Source of the DNA: Candidatus Geocrenenecus dongiae
GTDB lineage: Archaea; Thermoproteota; Nitrososphaeria_A; Caldarchaeales; Wolframiiraptoraceae
Assembly (NCBI GenBank): GCA_023267855.1
Contig: JALNLN010000012.1
Coordinates: 1-50,194, forward strand
DNA: 50,194 nt
Direction of reading: 5' to 3'
Notes under the pieces: model-generated
Told to the model about the DNA's origin: nothing
The model's database searches: none
What the model saw: only the letters and a program-made list of their open reading frames with translations
Part shown: in pieces, positions 25,318 through 34,497 of the stretch
How positions within the stretch are numbered: position 1 is the stretch's first letter
Layout of the letters: each line of letters begins with the position of its first letter
Made by a program: the position numbers and the translations under genes

Positions 25318-25611
25318 ATGTGGCTCATAATAATCCTCTTTGCATCAGTTTTTTCAACAGCGCTTTGGTATTCTAAAGCTGAAGATGATAAATACATGCT
25401 GAAACTTCTAAGTCTACTATTTTGGGGAGCTTCAATAATGATCTTCATAGATCATCTAATTGGATATGCTGTAGAGGGAGAAGAATTTATAGACTTATCG
25501 GCTGAATCAATCATACTTGGAATTGTATTGTTAGTCTCCTTACTGATAATCTGGGAGATAATCTTACTAGTAAAAGATCCTAAGAAAGTAGTTTGGAGGA
25601 AATGTAGCTAA
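25318..25611 (+). CDS. Small three-helix membrane protein, paralog of its divergent neighbour
   Basis: A 97-residue protein with three predicted membrane helices (about 2-17, 30-48 and 64-85). The first two helices align with the divergent 123-residue protein: 'STALW' against 'TTAIW', and a W-G followed by I-D-H against W-G and I-E-H. The family is unknown to me. It is expressed toward nikR, which begins 60 bases after its stop. A shared operator suggests joint control with the neighbour. Confidence 0.7.
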   Translation: MWLIIILFASVFSTALWYSKAEDDKYMLKLLSLLFWGASIMIFIDHLIGYAVEGEEFIDLSAESIILGIVLLVSLLIIWEIILLVKDPKKVVWRKCS

Positions 25612-25671
25612 CACCCCAGGCAACCACTATAAGTGAAGATTTACTAATAGAGATTACAATAGTTACTATGT

Positions 25672-26091
25672 ATGAAGAAGATTAGGAGAACAGTGAAGAC
25701 TGGTGTATCTTTCCCTAGAGAGCTTCTTGAAGATTTTGATAAAATTTTGAGAGAACTAGGTATAGGTTCTAGATCTCAAGGATTGCAGGAAGCTATTAGA
25801 ACATTCATCTCTGTTAATTCTTGGAAACTTGAAGAAGGTGAAGAACTTGTTGGAGTTATTCTCATACATTATTCCCATGAAGTTAAAGGTCTAGAAGAAG
25901 AATTAACAGATATACAACATGGACACCTTCATCTAATTCTATCCACACTCCACATACACTTAACTAGAGAAGATTGTCTCCAGATAATAACTGTACGTGG
26001 ACGCTTACCAGAAATAAGAGAATTAACAGAAGAAATTAGAAGTAAAGTTAAGTTGAAGCAACTACTACCAGTACTTATACCAGTACACTGA
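25672..26091 (+). CDS. nikR: Nickel-responsive regulator NikR
   Basis: A 139-residue ribbon-helix-helix repressor. The N-terminal 'RRTVKTGVSFPRELLEDFD' is the DNA-binding arm and helix. The C-terminal ACT-like domain has the four high-affinity nickel ligands H83, H94, H96 and C102 in 'IQHGHLHLILSTLHIHL' and 'REDC'. It likely represses nickel uptake or nickel-enzyme genes when nickel is plentiful. It lies next to the hydrogenase operon and 370 bases from a candidate operator between the two small membrane genes. Confidence 0.94.
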   Translation: MKKIRRTVKTGVSFPRELLEDFDKILRELGIGSRSQGLQEAIRTFISVNSWKLEEGEELVGVILIHYSHEVKGLEEELTDIQHGHLHLILSTLHIHLTREDCLQIITVRGRLPEIRELTEEIRSKVKLKQLLPVLIPVH

Positions 26092-26107
26092 TCCTGATGT
26101 TTGATCT

Positions 26108-26782
26108 CTAGATTTCGAAGACTTCTCCAGGCTTCAATATCACAACCTTAATTCTACCAACCTTAACTCTCCTTAATTCACGTTTAAATTGTTCTGGCTC
26201 TTGTCTTATCAGATCCCATGTATTGTAATGCATAGGTATAACAATCTTAGGTTTGATAAGCGATGTTGCTATAGCTGCTTCTCTCGGCCCCATAGTGTAA
26301 AAGCCTCCTATCGGTAGTAGCGCTATGGTTGGTTTGTAGAGTTTTCCTATAAGCTTCATATCACTAAATAAGCTTGTGTCTCCAGTATGGTAGATGTTTG
26401 TCTCTCCATCTGAAACTATTACTCCGCTAGGATTAGAAGACATAGAATGGAATGCAGGTGTAAGTGTGATCAAGAGATTATCTATCCTAGCTGTTCCACC
26501 AATATTCATTCCAATACATTCTGGCGCACCTGCTTCTCTAGCCTTATTCGCAGTCTCAAAAACTGCAACTATCTTTGAATTAAACTTCTTAGCTATCTCT
26601 ACAGAATCTCCAAAATGGTCTGGATGATCATGTGTAACCACAATAACATCTACTTTCTCTAGCTCATCTATACTCTTCACTGGGGAAAGCGGATTTCCTG
26701 TGATGAATGGATCTATTAGAACGGTTTTACCAGCAAAATCTATTCTAAATGATGCATGACCAAGCCACTGAACTTTAACCAT
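26108..26782 (-). CDS. UPF0173-type metal-dependent hydrolase
   Basis: A 224-residue metallo-beta-lactamase-fold protein. The metal-binding 'THDHPDHFGD' near residues 50-59, 'HTGDTSLFSD', and 'IPMHYNTWDLI' are visible, and the start 'VQWLGHASFRID' is typical of UPF0173 (YtkL) hydrolases. The natural substrate is unknown. It converges on nikR, leaving 16 bases between stops. Confidence 0.88.
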   Translation of the reverse strand: MVKVQWLGHASFRIDFAGKTVLIDPFITGNPLSPVKSIDELEKVDVIVVTHDHPDHFGDSVEIAKKFNSKIVAVFETANKAREAGAPECIGMNIGGTARIDNLLITLTPAFHSMSSNPSGVIVSDGETNIYHTGDTSLFSDMKLIGKLYKPTIALLPIGGFYTMGPREAAIATSLIKPKIVIPMHYNTWDLIRQEPEQFKRELRRVKVGRIKVVILKPGEVFEI

Positions 26783-26824
26783 AAATAAACAAAATATTGA
26801 AGCTGGATTTAAACTTCTTCATGA

Positions 26825-26849
26825 GAAAAATTTCTAAGAAAAATTTCTA
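26825..26849. repeat. Direct repeat in the gap before the TIP49 gene
   Basis: GAAAAATTTCTA occurs twice in a row, at 26825-26836 and 26838-26849, a 13-bp period. It lies between two divergent genes. It could be a tandem regulatory site, or simply low-complexity AT-rich sequence. Confidence 0.4.
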
Positions 26850-26897
26850 GAAGTTATAGTTTTATCTTGGTTATCACATTTTACTAAATGGGTATCT

Positions 26898-28265
26898 ATG
26901 CCTCTCGAAGATATTACTGAGGTAGCAGCTAGAAGGATTACTAGAGTTGGCGCGCACTCCCACATAAAAGGTCTCGGTCTAGATGGACTTAAAGCAAAAT
27001 TCATAGCAGATGGATTAGTAGGACAAATAGAAGCACGTGAAGCAGCTGGAATAATTGTAAGAATGATTAAAGAAGGTAAGATGGCCGGTAGAGCTGTTTT
27101 ATTTGCTGGTCCACCTGGAACTGGGAAGACAGCTATAGCTTACGCAATAGCTAAAGAACTCGGTAAAGATGTCCCATTCGTAGCTATAAGTGGTTCAGAG
27201 ATATATTCTTCAGAGATGAAGAAAACTGAGGTCTTGATGCAAGCTATGAGGAAAGCTATAGGTGTTAGGTTGAAGGAAAAGAGACATGTATATGAAGGAG
27301 AAGTTGTACAACTTGAGATAAAAACTAGGAAACATCCATACAATCCTTACCAAGAAATACCAGACCATGTAGTAATAGGTCTAGCAACTAAAGACGATAG
27401 GAGAGTTTTCAGAGCAGGTCAGACAATAGCAGTCCACTTAATACAGCAGGGTGTAACAATAGGTGACATAATAATGATAGATGCTGAAACCGGTAAAGTT
27501 ACGAAGATAGGGAGATCTGAAGAAGCTGCAGAGAAATACGAAATAGCTACATGGGATGAGAAGCCTATACCTAGACCAAGTGGACCAGTAGAAAAAGATA
27601 AGGAATTCATCTATGTTCTCACACTCCATGATCTAGACCAGATATCTGCACAGCAACGTGGAGGTGGATTGTTTAGCCTACTCTTCGGCGGACCATCATC
27701 AAGAGAGATAGACTCAGAAATTAGAAGAGATGTAGATGAAATGGTGAAGAAGAGGCTTGAAGAAGGAACAGCAGAGATAATTCCAGGAGTATTATTCATA
27801 GATGAAGTACATTTACTAGATGTAGAAGCATTCTCATTTCTTAATGCTGCAATGGAAAGTGAGCTAGCACCAATAATGATATTCGCAACTAATAGAGGTA
27901 TAACAAAAGTCAGAGGAACAGATATAGAATCCCCGCACGGCATCCCTCTAGACCTCCTAGATAGACTGCTCATAATCAGTACAAGACCATATACTAGAGA
28001 AGAGGTTAAGAAGATAATTGAGATAAGAGCCGCTGAAGAACGTGTAAAACTATCTCAAGAAGCATTAGAGAAACTTACAGAAATAGGTATAGAATCAACT
28101 TTAAGATACGCTGTTCAACTTCTCAGCCCAAGCATGGAGATAGCGAAATCAAGGAACAGAGATGTAATACAACCAGAAGATGTAGAAGAAGCTAAAAAAC
28201 TATTCTCAGATATAAAGAGAAGTGTAGAAGAACTAAGAAGATACGAAGAACTCATGTTAAGATAA
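26898..28265 (+). CDS. TIP49/RuvB-like AAA+ ATPase
   Basis: A 455-residue AAA+ ATPase of the TIP49 (RuvBL/TBP-interacting protein) family, known in eukaryotes as chromatin-remodelling and snoRNP assembly helicases. Walker A is 'GPPGTGKTA' near residues 72-80, Walker B is 'FIDEVHLLD' near 300-308, and between them lies the OB-like insertion typical of the family. 'RGITKVRGTD' and 'HGIPLDLLDRLLII' provide the sensor and arginine-finger regions. Its role in archaea is not settled. Transcribed alone. Confidence 0.95.
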   Translation: MPLEDITEVAARRITRVGAHSHIKGLGLDGLKAKFIADGLVGQIEAREAAGIIVRMIKEGKMAGRAVLFAGPPGTGKTAIAYAIAKELGKDVPFVAISGSEIYSSEMKKTEVLMQAMRKAIGVRLKEKRHVYEGEVVQLEIKTRKHPYNPYQEIPDHVVIGLATKDDRRVFRAGQTIAVHLIQQGVTIGDIIMIDAETGKVTKIGRSEEAAEKYEIATWDEKPIPRPSGPVEKDKEFIYVLTLHDLDQISAQQRGGGLFSLLFGGPSSREIDSEIRRDVDEMVKKRLEEGTAEIIPGVLFIDEVHLLDVEAFSFLNAAMESELAPIMIFATNRGITKVRGTDIESPHGIPLDLLDRLLIISTRPYTREEVKKIIEIRAAEERVKLSQEALEKLTEIGIESTLRYAVQLLSPSMEIAKSRNRDVIQPEDVEEAKKLFSDIKRSVEELRRYEELMLR

Positions 28266-28376
28266 AAAGCAAATCTCAAAATCTTATTTTTTGATAACCA
28301 CGCATATAGGTATGGTATCTAAGATTATGAAGATAGGTAAAGTTGAAGTGAGAGTTTTTACTAAATATTCTTAGTC

Positions 28377-29033
28377 ATGAAGCTTATCGCTGGTATAGAT
28401 GAAGCTGGTAGAGGCTCAGTAATAGGACCTATGGTTATTGCTGGAACAGTCTTTAAAGAAGAAGATATAGAAAAGCTCGTAGAAATAAATGTACGGGATT
28501 CAAAAGAGTTAAAACCACATTCAAGAAAGATGCTCCTAGAGAAAATCTTAGAACTAGCTTGCTCCTGGAAACTTGTACTAGTCTCTGCTAAAGAAATAGA
28601 TTCTGAAACTAGGCGGAGTGGAGGAGAAGGAATAACAAATCTAGAAGCAAAAATCTTTGCAGAGATACTTAATAACCTAAAGCCCGACATAGCATACATA
28701 GATCTACCATCAATTAACGTAGAGAAGTTTAGAGAAAAATTAACCATGAATCTAACACACAGCTGCGTGCTTATACTTGAACATGAAGCAGATAAAAAGT
28801 ATCCTGTAACAGCTGCTGCATCCATAATCGCTAAAGTTCATAGAGATGAAGAAGTAAGAAAACTAAGAGAAAAGTTTGGAGATTTCGGATCAGGCTATCC
28901 TCACGATCCAAGAACGAGAGAATTTTTAAAAAAGATTTTTAAAACAAATTCTGAAGCTAGAGAGCATGTTAGATGGAGTTGGAGGACTATTAACAATCTA
29001 GCTCAGAGTAGACTTGAAGATCATGAGGTGTAA
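28377..29033 (+). CDS. rnhB: Ribonuclease HII
   Basis: A 218-residue RNase HII that cleaves RNA in RNA-DNA hybrids. The catalytic acids are in 'GIDEAGRGSVIGPMVIAG' (D and E), in 'YIDLPSIN' and in 'EHEADKKYPVTAAASIIAKV'. 'VRDSKELKPHSR' is the family substrate-binding region. Length is normal. The THEP1-like gene follows, its Shine-Dalgarno lying over this gene's stop. Confidence 0.95.
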   Translation: MKLIAGIDEAGRGSVIGPMVIAGTVFKEEDIEKLVEINVRDSKELKPHSRKMLLEKILELACSWKLVLVSAKEIDSETRRSGGEGITNLEAKIFAEILNNLKPDIAYIDLPSINVEKFREKLTMNLTHSCVLILEHEADKKYPVTAAASIIAKVHRDEEVRKLREKFGDFGSGYPHDPRTREFLKKIFKTNSEAREHVRWSWRTINNLAQSRLEDHEV

Positions 29034-29037
29034 ATGT

Positions 29038-29592
29038 TTGGATTTCATATATGCTTTAACAGGCCCACCTGGATGTGGAAAAACGACAGCTATACTCAAG
29101 ATCGTAAAATACCTTTCAGAAAGAAACGTAGTTATCGATGGAATGTATACAGAAGAGATTAGAATTTCTGGTAAGCGGGTGGGTTTCAAGGTTACTAGAA
29201 TATCTAGTGGAGAATATGGAGTAATGGCTCATGTAGAGTTTAAAGAAAAAACAAGAGTTGGAAAGTATGGTGTTAAAATAAATGTGCTTGAAGAAATAGG
29301 AGTTAAAGCTATAATCGAGGGATTAGAGAAAGCAGAAGTCATAGTTGTAGATGAAGTCGGCCCCATGGAGCTCTACAGTAATAAATTCGTAGTAAGCGTT
29401 GAAAAACTCTTACAATCCAGTAAGCCATCTATACTTACAGTCCACTTCCAAGCTAGGCATCCTCTAGTTAACTCTGTGAAAAAGCTGGCTGGAAGAAAAT
29501 TATTCATCTTAACACAAGAGAATAGAGATAAAATCCCAATACAGATCTCAGAAGAAATACTATCACATTTAAAAAGATCTAAGAATAACTAA
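29038..29592 (+). CDS. THEP1-type nucleoside-triphosphatase
   Basis: About 184 residues with Walker A 'LTGPPGCGKTT', 'EIRISGKRVGFKV' and Walker B 'VIVVDEVGPMEL', the pattern of archaeal THEP1 NTPases (which hydrolyse ATP, GTP and other NTPs). The frame runs back to TTG 29014 and ATG 29023, but GAGGTG at 29026-29031 points to TTG 29038, giving the usual short N-terminus before the P-loop. Its cellular task is not known. Confidence 0.9.
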   Translation: MDFIYALTGPPGCGKTTAILKIVKYLSERNVVIDGMYTEEIRISGKRVGFKVTRISSGEYGVMAHVEFKEKTRVGKYGVKINVLEEIGVKAIIEGLEKAEVIVVDEVGPMELYSNKFVVSVEKLLQSSKPSILTVHFQARHPLVNSVKKLAGRKLFILTQENRDKIPIQISEEILSHLKRSKNN

Positions 29593-29641
29593 ACAGGTAT
29601 CTAGAAATACTGCTGATGCATTTCTATAGTTCCCATTTCCT

Positions 29642-30496
29642 CTAATTTCTACTGAGTACGTGTCCAATTATATAGCATGCATAAACTGCGGTGAGACCAT
29701 GATCTAAGAGAGGGTTGACTTCAACTACATCGATACCGATGATTTTATGTTTAAGAATATTTAATATGTTTATTATCTGTTTGTATGTTGTTCCAGTTAA
29801 AGTGGGGTTAGAGACACCTATAGCGCCAAGTACATCTACATCTACACTTACGTACACACTACCTACATTCTCCACAAAGTCTCTCATCTTTTCTACAGCG
29901 TTTCTAGGATTATCTAGAATTTCTTCAGAACTTATCATTAAATCAATTTTATCTTTCCCATATTCTAGTTCTTCTTTAGTGAAATCTCTATAACCAATAG
30001 TCGCCACAACTCCCTTCTTCTTTTCTAGATATCTTCTAAGCCATGTAGCATGATTTATTCTTGAATCTAGATACTCGTCCAGCAGATCGAGATGTGAATC
30101 AAAGATTACTATTGCGGGTTTTGTAAATTTTGATAAAGCTTCGAGAGATGAAAGTGTTAATGTATGTTCTCCACCAAGTATTATCGGCTTCTTACCATCA
30201 GAAAAAATTTTCTCAACAATCCGTTTAACCCTCTTCAACATAACACTAACTTTAAGTGTCTGTAAAACATCACCCATGTCAGCGATTTTAAGAGAATTCT
30301 CATTCAATTCAGGTATAGAGATTTGCTCAGAAAAGATCCTGATCGCTAGCGGCCCAAATCTACATCCAGGAATAAAACTTACAGTTGAATCAAATGGTAC
30401 ACCGAAGACAACGTACTCCGAATCTTCATAATTATCTCCAGCCCCAAAGAAAGTTGGCACCCGTTTAAGATAGAGTTCAAGAAAATCTCTAGACAT
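29642..30496 (-). CDS. Ureohydrolase (agmatinase/arginase family)
   Basis: About 284 residues from ATG 30496 (frame open to 30559; ATG 30505 also possible). The manganese-binding motifs are 'GGEHTLTLS', 'FDSHLD' and 'SVDVDVLGA'. Agmatinase, making putrescine, is the commonest role in archaea, but arginase or another guanidino substrate cannot be excluded. A TTTAAA box 25-30 nt before ATG 30496 implies a near-leaderless mRNA and a divergent promoter shared with the membrane glycosyltransferase-like gene. Confidence 0.85.
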   Translation of the reverse strand: MSRDFLELYLKRVPTFFGAGDNYEDSEYVVFGVPFDSTVSFIPGCRFGPLAIRIFSEQISIPELNENSLKIADMGDVLQTLKVSVMLKRVKRIVEKIFSDGKKPIILGGEHTLTLSSLEALSKFTKPAIVIFDSHLDLLDEYLDSRINHATWLRRYLEKKKGVVATIGYRDFTKEELEYGKDKIDLMISSEEILDNPRNAVEKMRDFVENVGSVYVSVDVDVLGAIGVSNPTLTGTTYKQIINILNILKHKIIGIDVVEVNPLLDHGLTAVYACYIIGHVLSRN

Positions 30497-30562
30497 ACAA
30501 AACATCACGTATATAGGAGATTTAAAGTTATATCTGGAGAAGATTAGATATAAGATCAAGAA

Positions 30563-32824
30563 TTGACGAGCTCGAAGAAACTACTGATAGTATCTACGGT
30601 AGCATTATCCTGTAGACTATTGTTATCGTCATTCTTCGGTCATCCCTGGGACATGTATGTCTGGATCAAATCTGGAGAAATAGCTTTAAGAAATATCAAC
30701 ATATACACTCTAGAGAATCCAGCAGATTATCCATGGGGTTTCTATGCTTATCCACCTGCATGGTTATATTGGTTGATTATCTCAGCGCTTGTAAACATGT
30801 TTTCAGAAAATATCTATCTCACGATCTTTATTACGAAATTACCGATCATATTATCTGATATATCTGTAGGTATTCTATTGTATAGGATTGCTTTAAAGTT
30901 GGGTTTCCATGAACGTACAGCTCTACTGGTATGCATGTTGTGGCTATTCAACCCGACCGTGTTCTTCATTTCATCTATATGGGGTATGTTCGATTCTATG
31001 GCTACTCTATTCATGCTTCTCGGTTTACTCAATATTATAGATGGACGATATGGAAGAGCTGGTTTCTACATAGGGGCTGGAGCATCTATTAAAATCCTTC
31101 CAGCACTACTAATCCCACCAACAATAATCTTCCTAATAAAAGACAAGAAATGCAACATTAGAGAGATTATTAAGAACCTCGTACTGATACCTGCAGTAGT
31201 TTTCTCAGTAATTTCTCTTCCATTTCTCGGGACTCCTATCCAGTACCTTAAACATATTCTACAACATACAGAAAGTATTGGGTCTTTCACTTACTGGGTT
31301 GCATTATCTACTATCATAAATATATCGATATTCTGGCCAATCCCAATGATAATATACTCAGTAGCATTACTAATCCTTTACCATAAATTTAAAGGTGGTT
31401 TTACAGAATACGTAAAGATTACCGCTGGATCCATTCTCTTATTCCTCGCAACTTCTCCTAAGGTAAACATACAACATACACTCATATTCATACCACTTAT
31501 CCTACTTCTTAAAAATTTCTGGGAGGATCGAAGATTTTCAAGTTACTTCGTATCTTTTATCTTGGTTAGTATCTGCTGGATTATCTCGTCGATATTTGTT
31601 CTTAAAGGTTATAGTATTGATTGGATTGGCAGGATATACGCTCCTGAGACACACGAGTACGGTTTGTGGGAAGTGTTGTTAGTAGTATCTGCTGTTGCAG
31701 GTGGAGTATTAATATTCAGATTGAGTTTCGAAGCTTTAGGGTTAGGTAAAACTGTAGATAAATTAATCAATAAGATGTGGGGCGTACTAGCAATAATAAT
31801 ATCTTTCATAATGATCTTCACTTTACAGCCTACACCTGTAGGTATAGGTCTCCCGAAGCTAGAGATAAGAATAGCTATTCCTGAGAGTGTAGACTCAGCA
31901 TTTATACCGAGAAGCACGGTTAGTATTGAAAGTTTCCTAAAACATTATGATGTAAACTATGTAGTACTTGCATGGTCTCCTGACTTCATAAATTGTTATG
32001 ATATGATTGATGAAGATAGAGATATTTCACAATACGCTAGATTTAGAATGGGTTCAAACAAGTGGGCAATCAAAGATGTGAAATGGTTAATTGAAGAACT
32101 GCATTCACGTAATATCAATGTCTTGCTTGGAGTCTACCTAAATGTTGAAGATATTAAACCCCACTACGGTATACAGGGATACTCAGTAGATTGGATAAAG
32201 AAACATCCAGAAGTTATTGGATTTGATAAAGTACTTCTCTTCAACAATACTCTAAGAATAAATAACACTTACTATATCAATTACTCAGAATATTTTTCGA
32301 AGAAGTTAGCGAAGATTGTGTATGAGATGAATTTTGATGGAGTATATTTAATGAATTGGGGTAGCTGGAGAATAAGAAATATAGACTACATAATACCACT
32401 CCTCCAAGATTTAAGAAAAGAAATCGATAAAGAGATATTTATTGAAAGTCTTCCAGTAACGAATGATGTGGAACACGTATTAACATTACTTTCCCTAGCA
32501 GACTACGTTGTCTTAAAAACCGCTCCATGGGTATACACAGTATACTATGTTAGAACGGACAACGTTACATTAACAGACTATAAGAACTATATAACCACAC
32601 TTCTAGATAGTTTGGATAAAAATGATAAGAAGAGATTATTATTTAGCTTACATGTTCTAGATTTCGTAGATGGATGGATCACCCCTGCATCGCAACTTAA
32701 CGTTGAAGCTGAAGAATTATACAGCTCCGGCTTAAGAACAGGGTACGCCATATACTATACCAGCAGATATGTTCCATACAAAATCTCTTTCATACAATCT
32801 TTCATACAAGAAGATGTAGAGTGA
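30563..32824 (+). CDS. GT-C membrane glycosyltransferase-like protein fused to an extracytoplasmic barrel-like domain
   Basis: A 753-residue protein. Residues 1 to about 425 hold about ten membrane helices and an early acidic loop 'GHPWDMYVW', with 'WGMFDSMATL' later, in the style of GT-C polyprenyl-sugar-dependent mannosyltransferases (PIG-M/DUF2029-like). After a last helix (about 405-425) comes a 330-residue soluble domain outside the membrane with glycosidase-barrel-like strands: 'VVLAWSPDF', 'NVLLGVYLN', 'FDGVYLMNWGSW', 'IFIESLP', 'VVLKTAPW' and 'LLFSLHV'. It may build or trim surface glycans. Start TTG 30563 lies 30 nt after a TTATAT box. Confidence 0.65.
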   Translation: MTSSKKLLIVSTVALSCRLLLSSFFGHPWDMYVWIKSGEIALRNINIYTLENPADYPWGFYAYPPAWLYWLIISALVNMFSENIYLTIFITKLPIILSDISVGILLYRIALKLGFHERTALLVCMLWLFNPTVFFISSIWGMFDSMATLFMLLGLLNIIDGRYGRAGFYIGAGASIKILPALLIPPTIIFLIKDKKCNIREIIKNLVLIPAVVFSVISLPFLGTPIQYLKHILQHTESIGSFTYWVALSTIINISIFWPIPMIIYSVALLILYHKFKGGFTEYVKITAGSILLFLATSPKVNIQHTLIFIPLILLLKNFWEDRRFSSYFVSFILVSICWIISSIFVLKGYSIDWIGRIYAPETHEYGLWEVLLVVSAVAGGVLIFRLSFEALGLGKTVDKLINKMWGVLAIIISFIMIFTLQPTPVGIGLPKLEIRIAIPESVDSAFIPRSTVSIESFLKHYDVNYVVLAWSPDFINCYDMIDEDRDISQYARFRMGSNKWAIKDVKWLIEELHSRNINVLLGVYLNVEDIKPHYGIQGYSVDWIKKHPEVIGFDKVLLFNNTLRINNTYYINYSEYFSKKLAKIVYEMNFDGVYLMNWGSWRIRNIDYIIPLLQDLRKEIDKEIFIESLPVTNDVEHVLTLLSLADYVVLKTAPWVYTVYYVRTDNVTLTDYKNYITTLLDSLDKNDKKRLLFSLHVLDFVDGWITPASQLNVEAEELYSSGLRTGYAIYYTSRYVPYKISFIQSFIQEDVE

Positions 32825-33025
32825 GAGAGAAGCTCGGTACACTATCTACATTCAGACTTCCAACATAAGACTGACAAACAACATTATTCTCTCAACCCAC
32901 GATATCTAAAACTTCTTCGATCACTACCTTCCATCTACTGGTTCTTATAAAGGTTCTTAATTATCAACATCTTAGAGTTCACTAAAAAAGTTCATAGAAC
33001 ACTTTCCAGAAGAAGAAATAAATGT

Positions 33026-33493
33026 TTATTCTCCTTCAGGTATTCTTCTCCACGTAGATATCTGTGGGTAGGCTTTCCCATCTCTCGAGATACGTGCAGA
33101 TCCTAAATAGAGTCCATTAAGTCTACCTACAATGTAAAGGCTGAGATAATTTCTAGGTAGCTGAATTGGAGCACCCTTCATCCACCGAAGGGCTGATTCT
33201 TCATCTAAATCTACCACGTTCTTGGTTATCTGATCATTTAGGAGTTGGCTTCCTTCAATAGTTAAAAAGACCTCGTTTCTACTCTTCCTGAACTTAGCGA
33301 TATACAATCCTATTTGTAGGATTTTTCTAAGCTTCATTGCTACTTCTATTGTTTCATGTGTTGTTGCTCTAATTCTATCTTCACCTGTTTTGATTAGTAT
33401 ATATTCTCTGAATGCTTTCTCAACTCCATGTTGTTCTCTGAGAATATTTTCAAAGAATTTTCTCTCTGAATCTGACATGATCTCCATGTTCAC
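33026..33493 (-). CDS. PUA-like RNA-binding protein coupled to the m5C methyltransferase
   Basis: A 155-residue protein beginning 'MEIMSDSERKFFENIL' and ending in a PUA-like beta-fold with 'LPRNYLSLYIVGRLNGLYLG' and 'RRIPEGE'. It resembles the small C-terminal RNA-binding extension of NOL1/NOP2/Sun-type methyltransferases, here as a separate gene. It overlaps the methyltransferase by 4 bases (ATGA), which strongly suggests that the two proteins work together on rRNA or tRNA. Confidence 0.6.
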   Translation of the reverse strand: MNMEIMSDSERKFFENILREQHGVEKAFREYILIKTGEDRIRATTHETIEVAMKLRKILQIGLYIAKFRKSRNEVFLTIEGSQLLNDQITKNVVDLDEESALRWMKGAPIQLPRNYLSLYIVGRLNGLYLGSARISRDGKAYPQISTWRRIPEGE

Positions 33494-34431
33494 ACCTTTT
33501 TCACGATCTTCGCTATATAGAATCCTTCAGCATTATTATGATACGGATATATCCTAACAGTATTCTTGATTTCTTCTCTCATCTTTAATCCATCATAATC
33601 TATAATACCTTCTCGATATCTTAAACCATCTAGATAAATCTTTTCTACAACCGCATCCTCTCTACTCTCAATTAAGTTATTTACAACCATCTCATTTTCT
33701 TCAACAGTCAGAGTGCATGTTGAGTATACGAGAACACCTCCTGGTTTAAGAACATCAAAAGCAGCTTTCAGCAATTGATTTTGCAATCTTGATAATCTTT
33801 TTGCATGTTTTAAAGTCCAATTCTTACCAACACTCCAATCTTTACTAATTATTCCAAGTGAACTACATGGTGCATCTACAAGAACTTTATCAAAGAATTC
33901 TCCAACCATTTTCGGGAATGCTCTCCCATCAAGTGTTGTTACGACCACATTCAATACACCGAACTTCTGGAGATTTGATGAAAGTGCTTTACACCTCTCA
34001 ATAGATGGGTCATTCGCTACTAGTACTCCTCTACCCTCCATTAGCTGAGCTATCTGAGTACTCTTACTTCCAGGTGCTGCACACATATCTAAAACAATTT
34101 CTCCTGGTTTTGGATCTAAAACTTCTACAGGAGCCATAGAGACTGGACCCTGAATATAGATCAATCCAAGCATATGTTCTAAGCTTACCCCAATTTCATA
34201 GTTTTCCTCTAAAATGTATCCATACCTAGTCCATGGAATCTTCTTAAAACGTATATTTTTATTTCTGAGTCTCTCTAGAATATGTTTTTCTGGAAGTTTT
34301 AGTGTATTGACTCTAAAGCTTTCTGGAAGTGGTTGGCTCCATACATCTACTAGCTGATCTATATCTATATCGGGTAGTTTTACTAGGTATTCTCTTAGCT
34401 CATCGCTTAAATAAACCTTCTGTTGATTCAT
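33490..34431 (-). CDS. NOL1/NOP2/Sun-family RNA (cytosine-5) methyltransferase
   Basis: A 313-residue SAM-dependent methyltransferase. Motif I is 'VLDMCAAPGSKSTQIAQLM', and the two catalytic cysteines appear in 'DAPCSSLG' and 'STCTLTVEENE'. 'SFRVNTLK' at the N-terminus is the family RNA-contact region. Whether the target is tRNA or rRNA cannot be told. It is followed directly by the PUA-like gene. Confidence 0.92.
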   Translation of the reverse strand: MNQQKVYLSDELREYLVKLPDIDIDQLVDVWSQPLPESFRVNTLKLPEKHILERLRNKNIRFKKIPWTRYGYILEENYEIGVSLEHMLGLIYIQGPVSMAPVEVLDPKPGEIVLDMCAAPGSKSTQIAQLMEGRGVLVANDPSIERCKALSSNLQKFGVLNVVVTTLDGRAFPKMVGEFFDKVLVDAPCSSLGIISKDWSVGKNWTLKHAKRLSRLQNQLLKAAFDVLKPGGVLVYSTCTLTVEENEMVVNNLIESREDAVVEKIYLDGLRYREGIIDYDGLKMREEIKNTVRIYPYHNNAEGFYIAKIVKKV

Positions 34432-34497
34432 CCCAAGTTTGTTACTGTAAGCCCATGTACTAAAGATTTATAGATATGTTAAAATATAATGTAGAAT

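Noticed and set aside
32825-33025. Possible C/D box small RNA in the gap after the membrane glycosyltransferase-like gene
   Set aside because: GTAGATGG and CTGA-like bits occur on the minus strand but not as an ordered C-D'-C'-D set.
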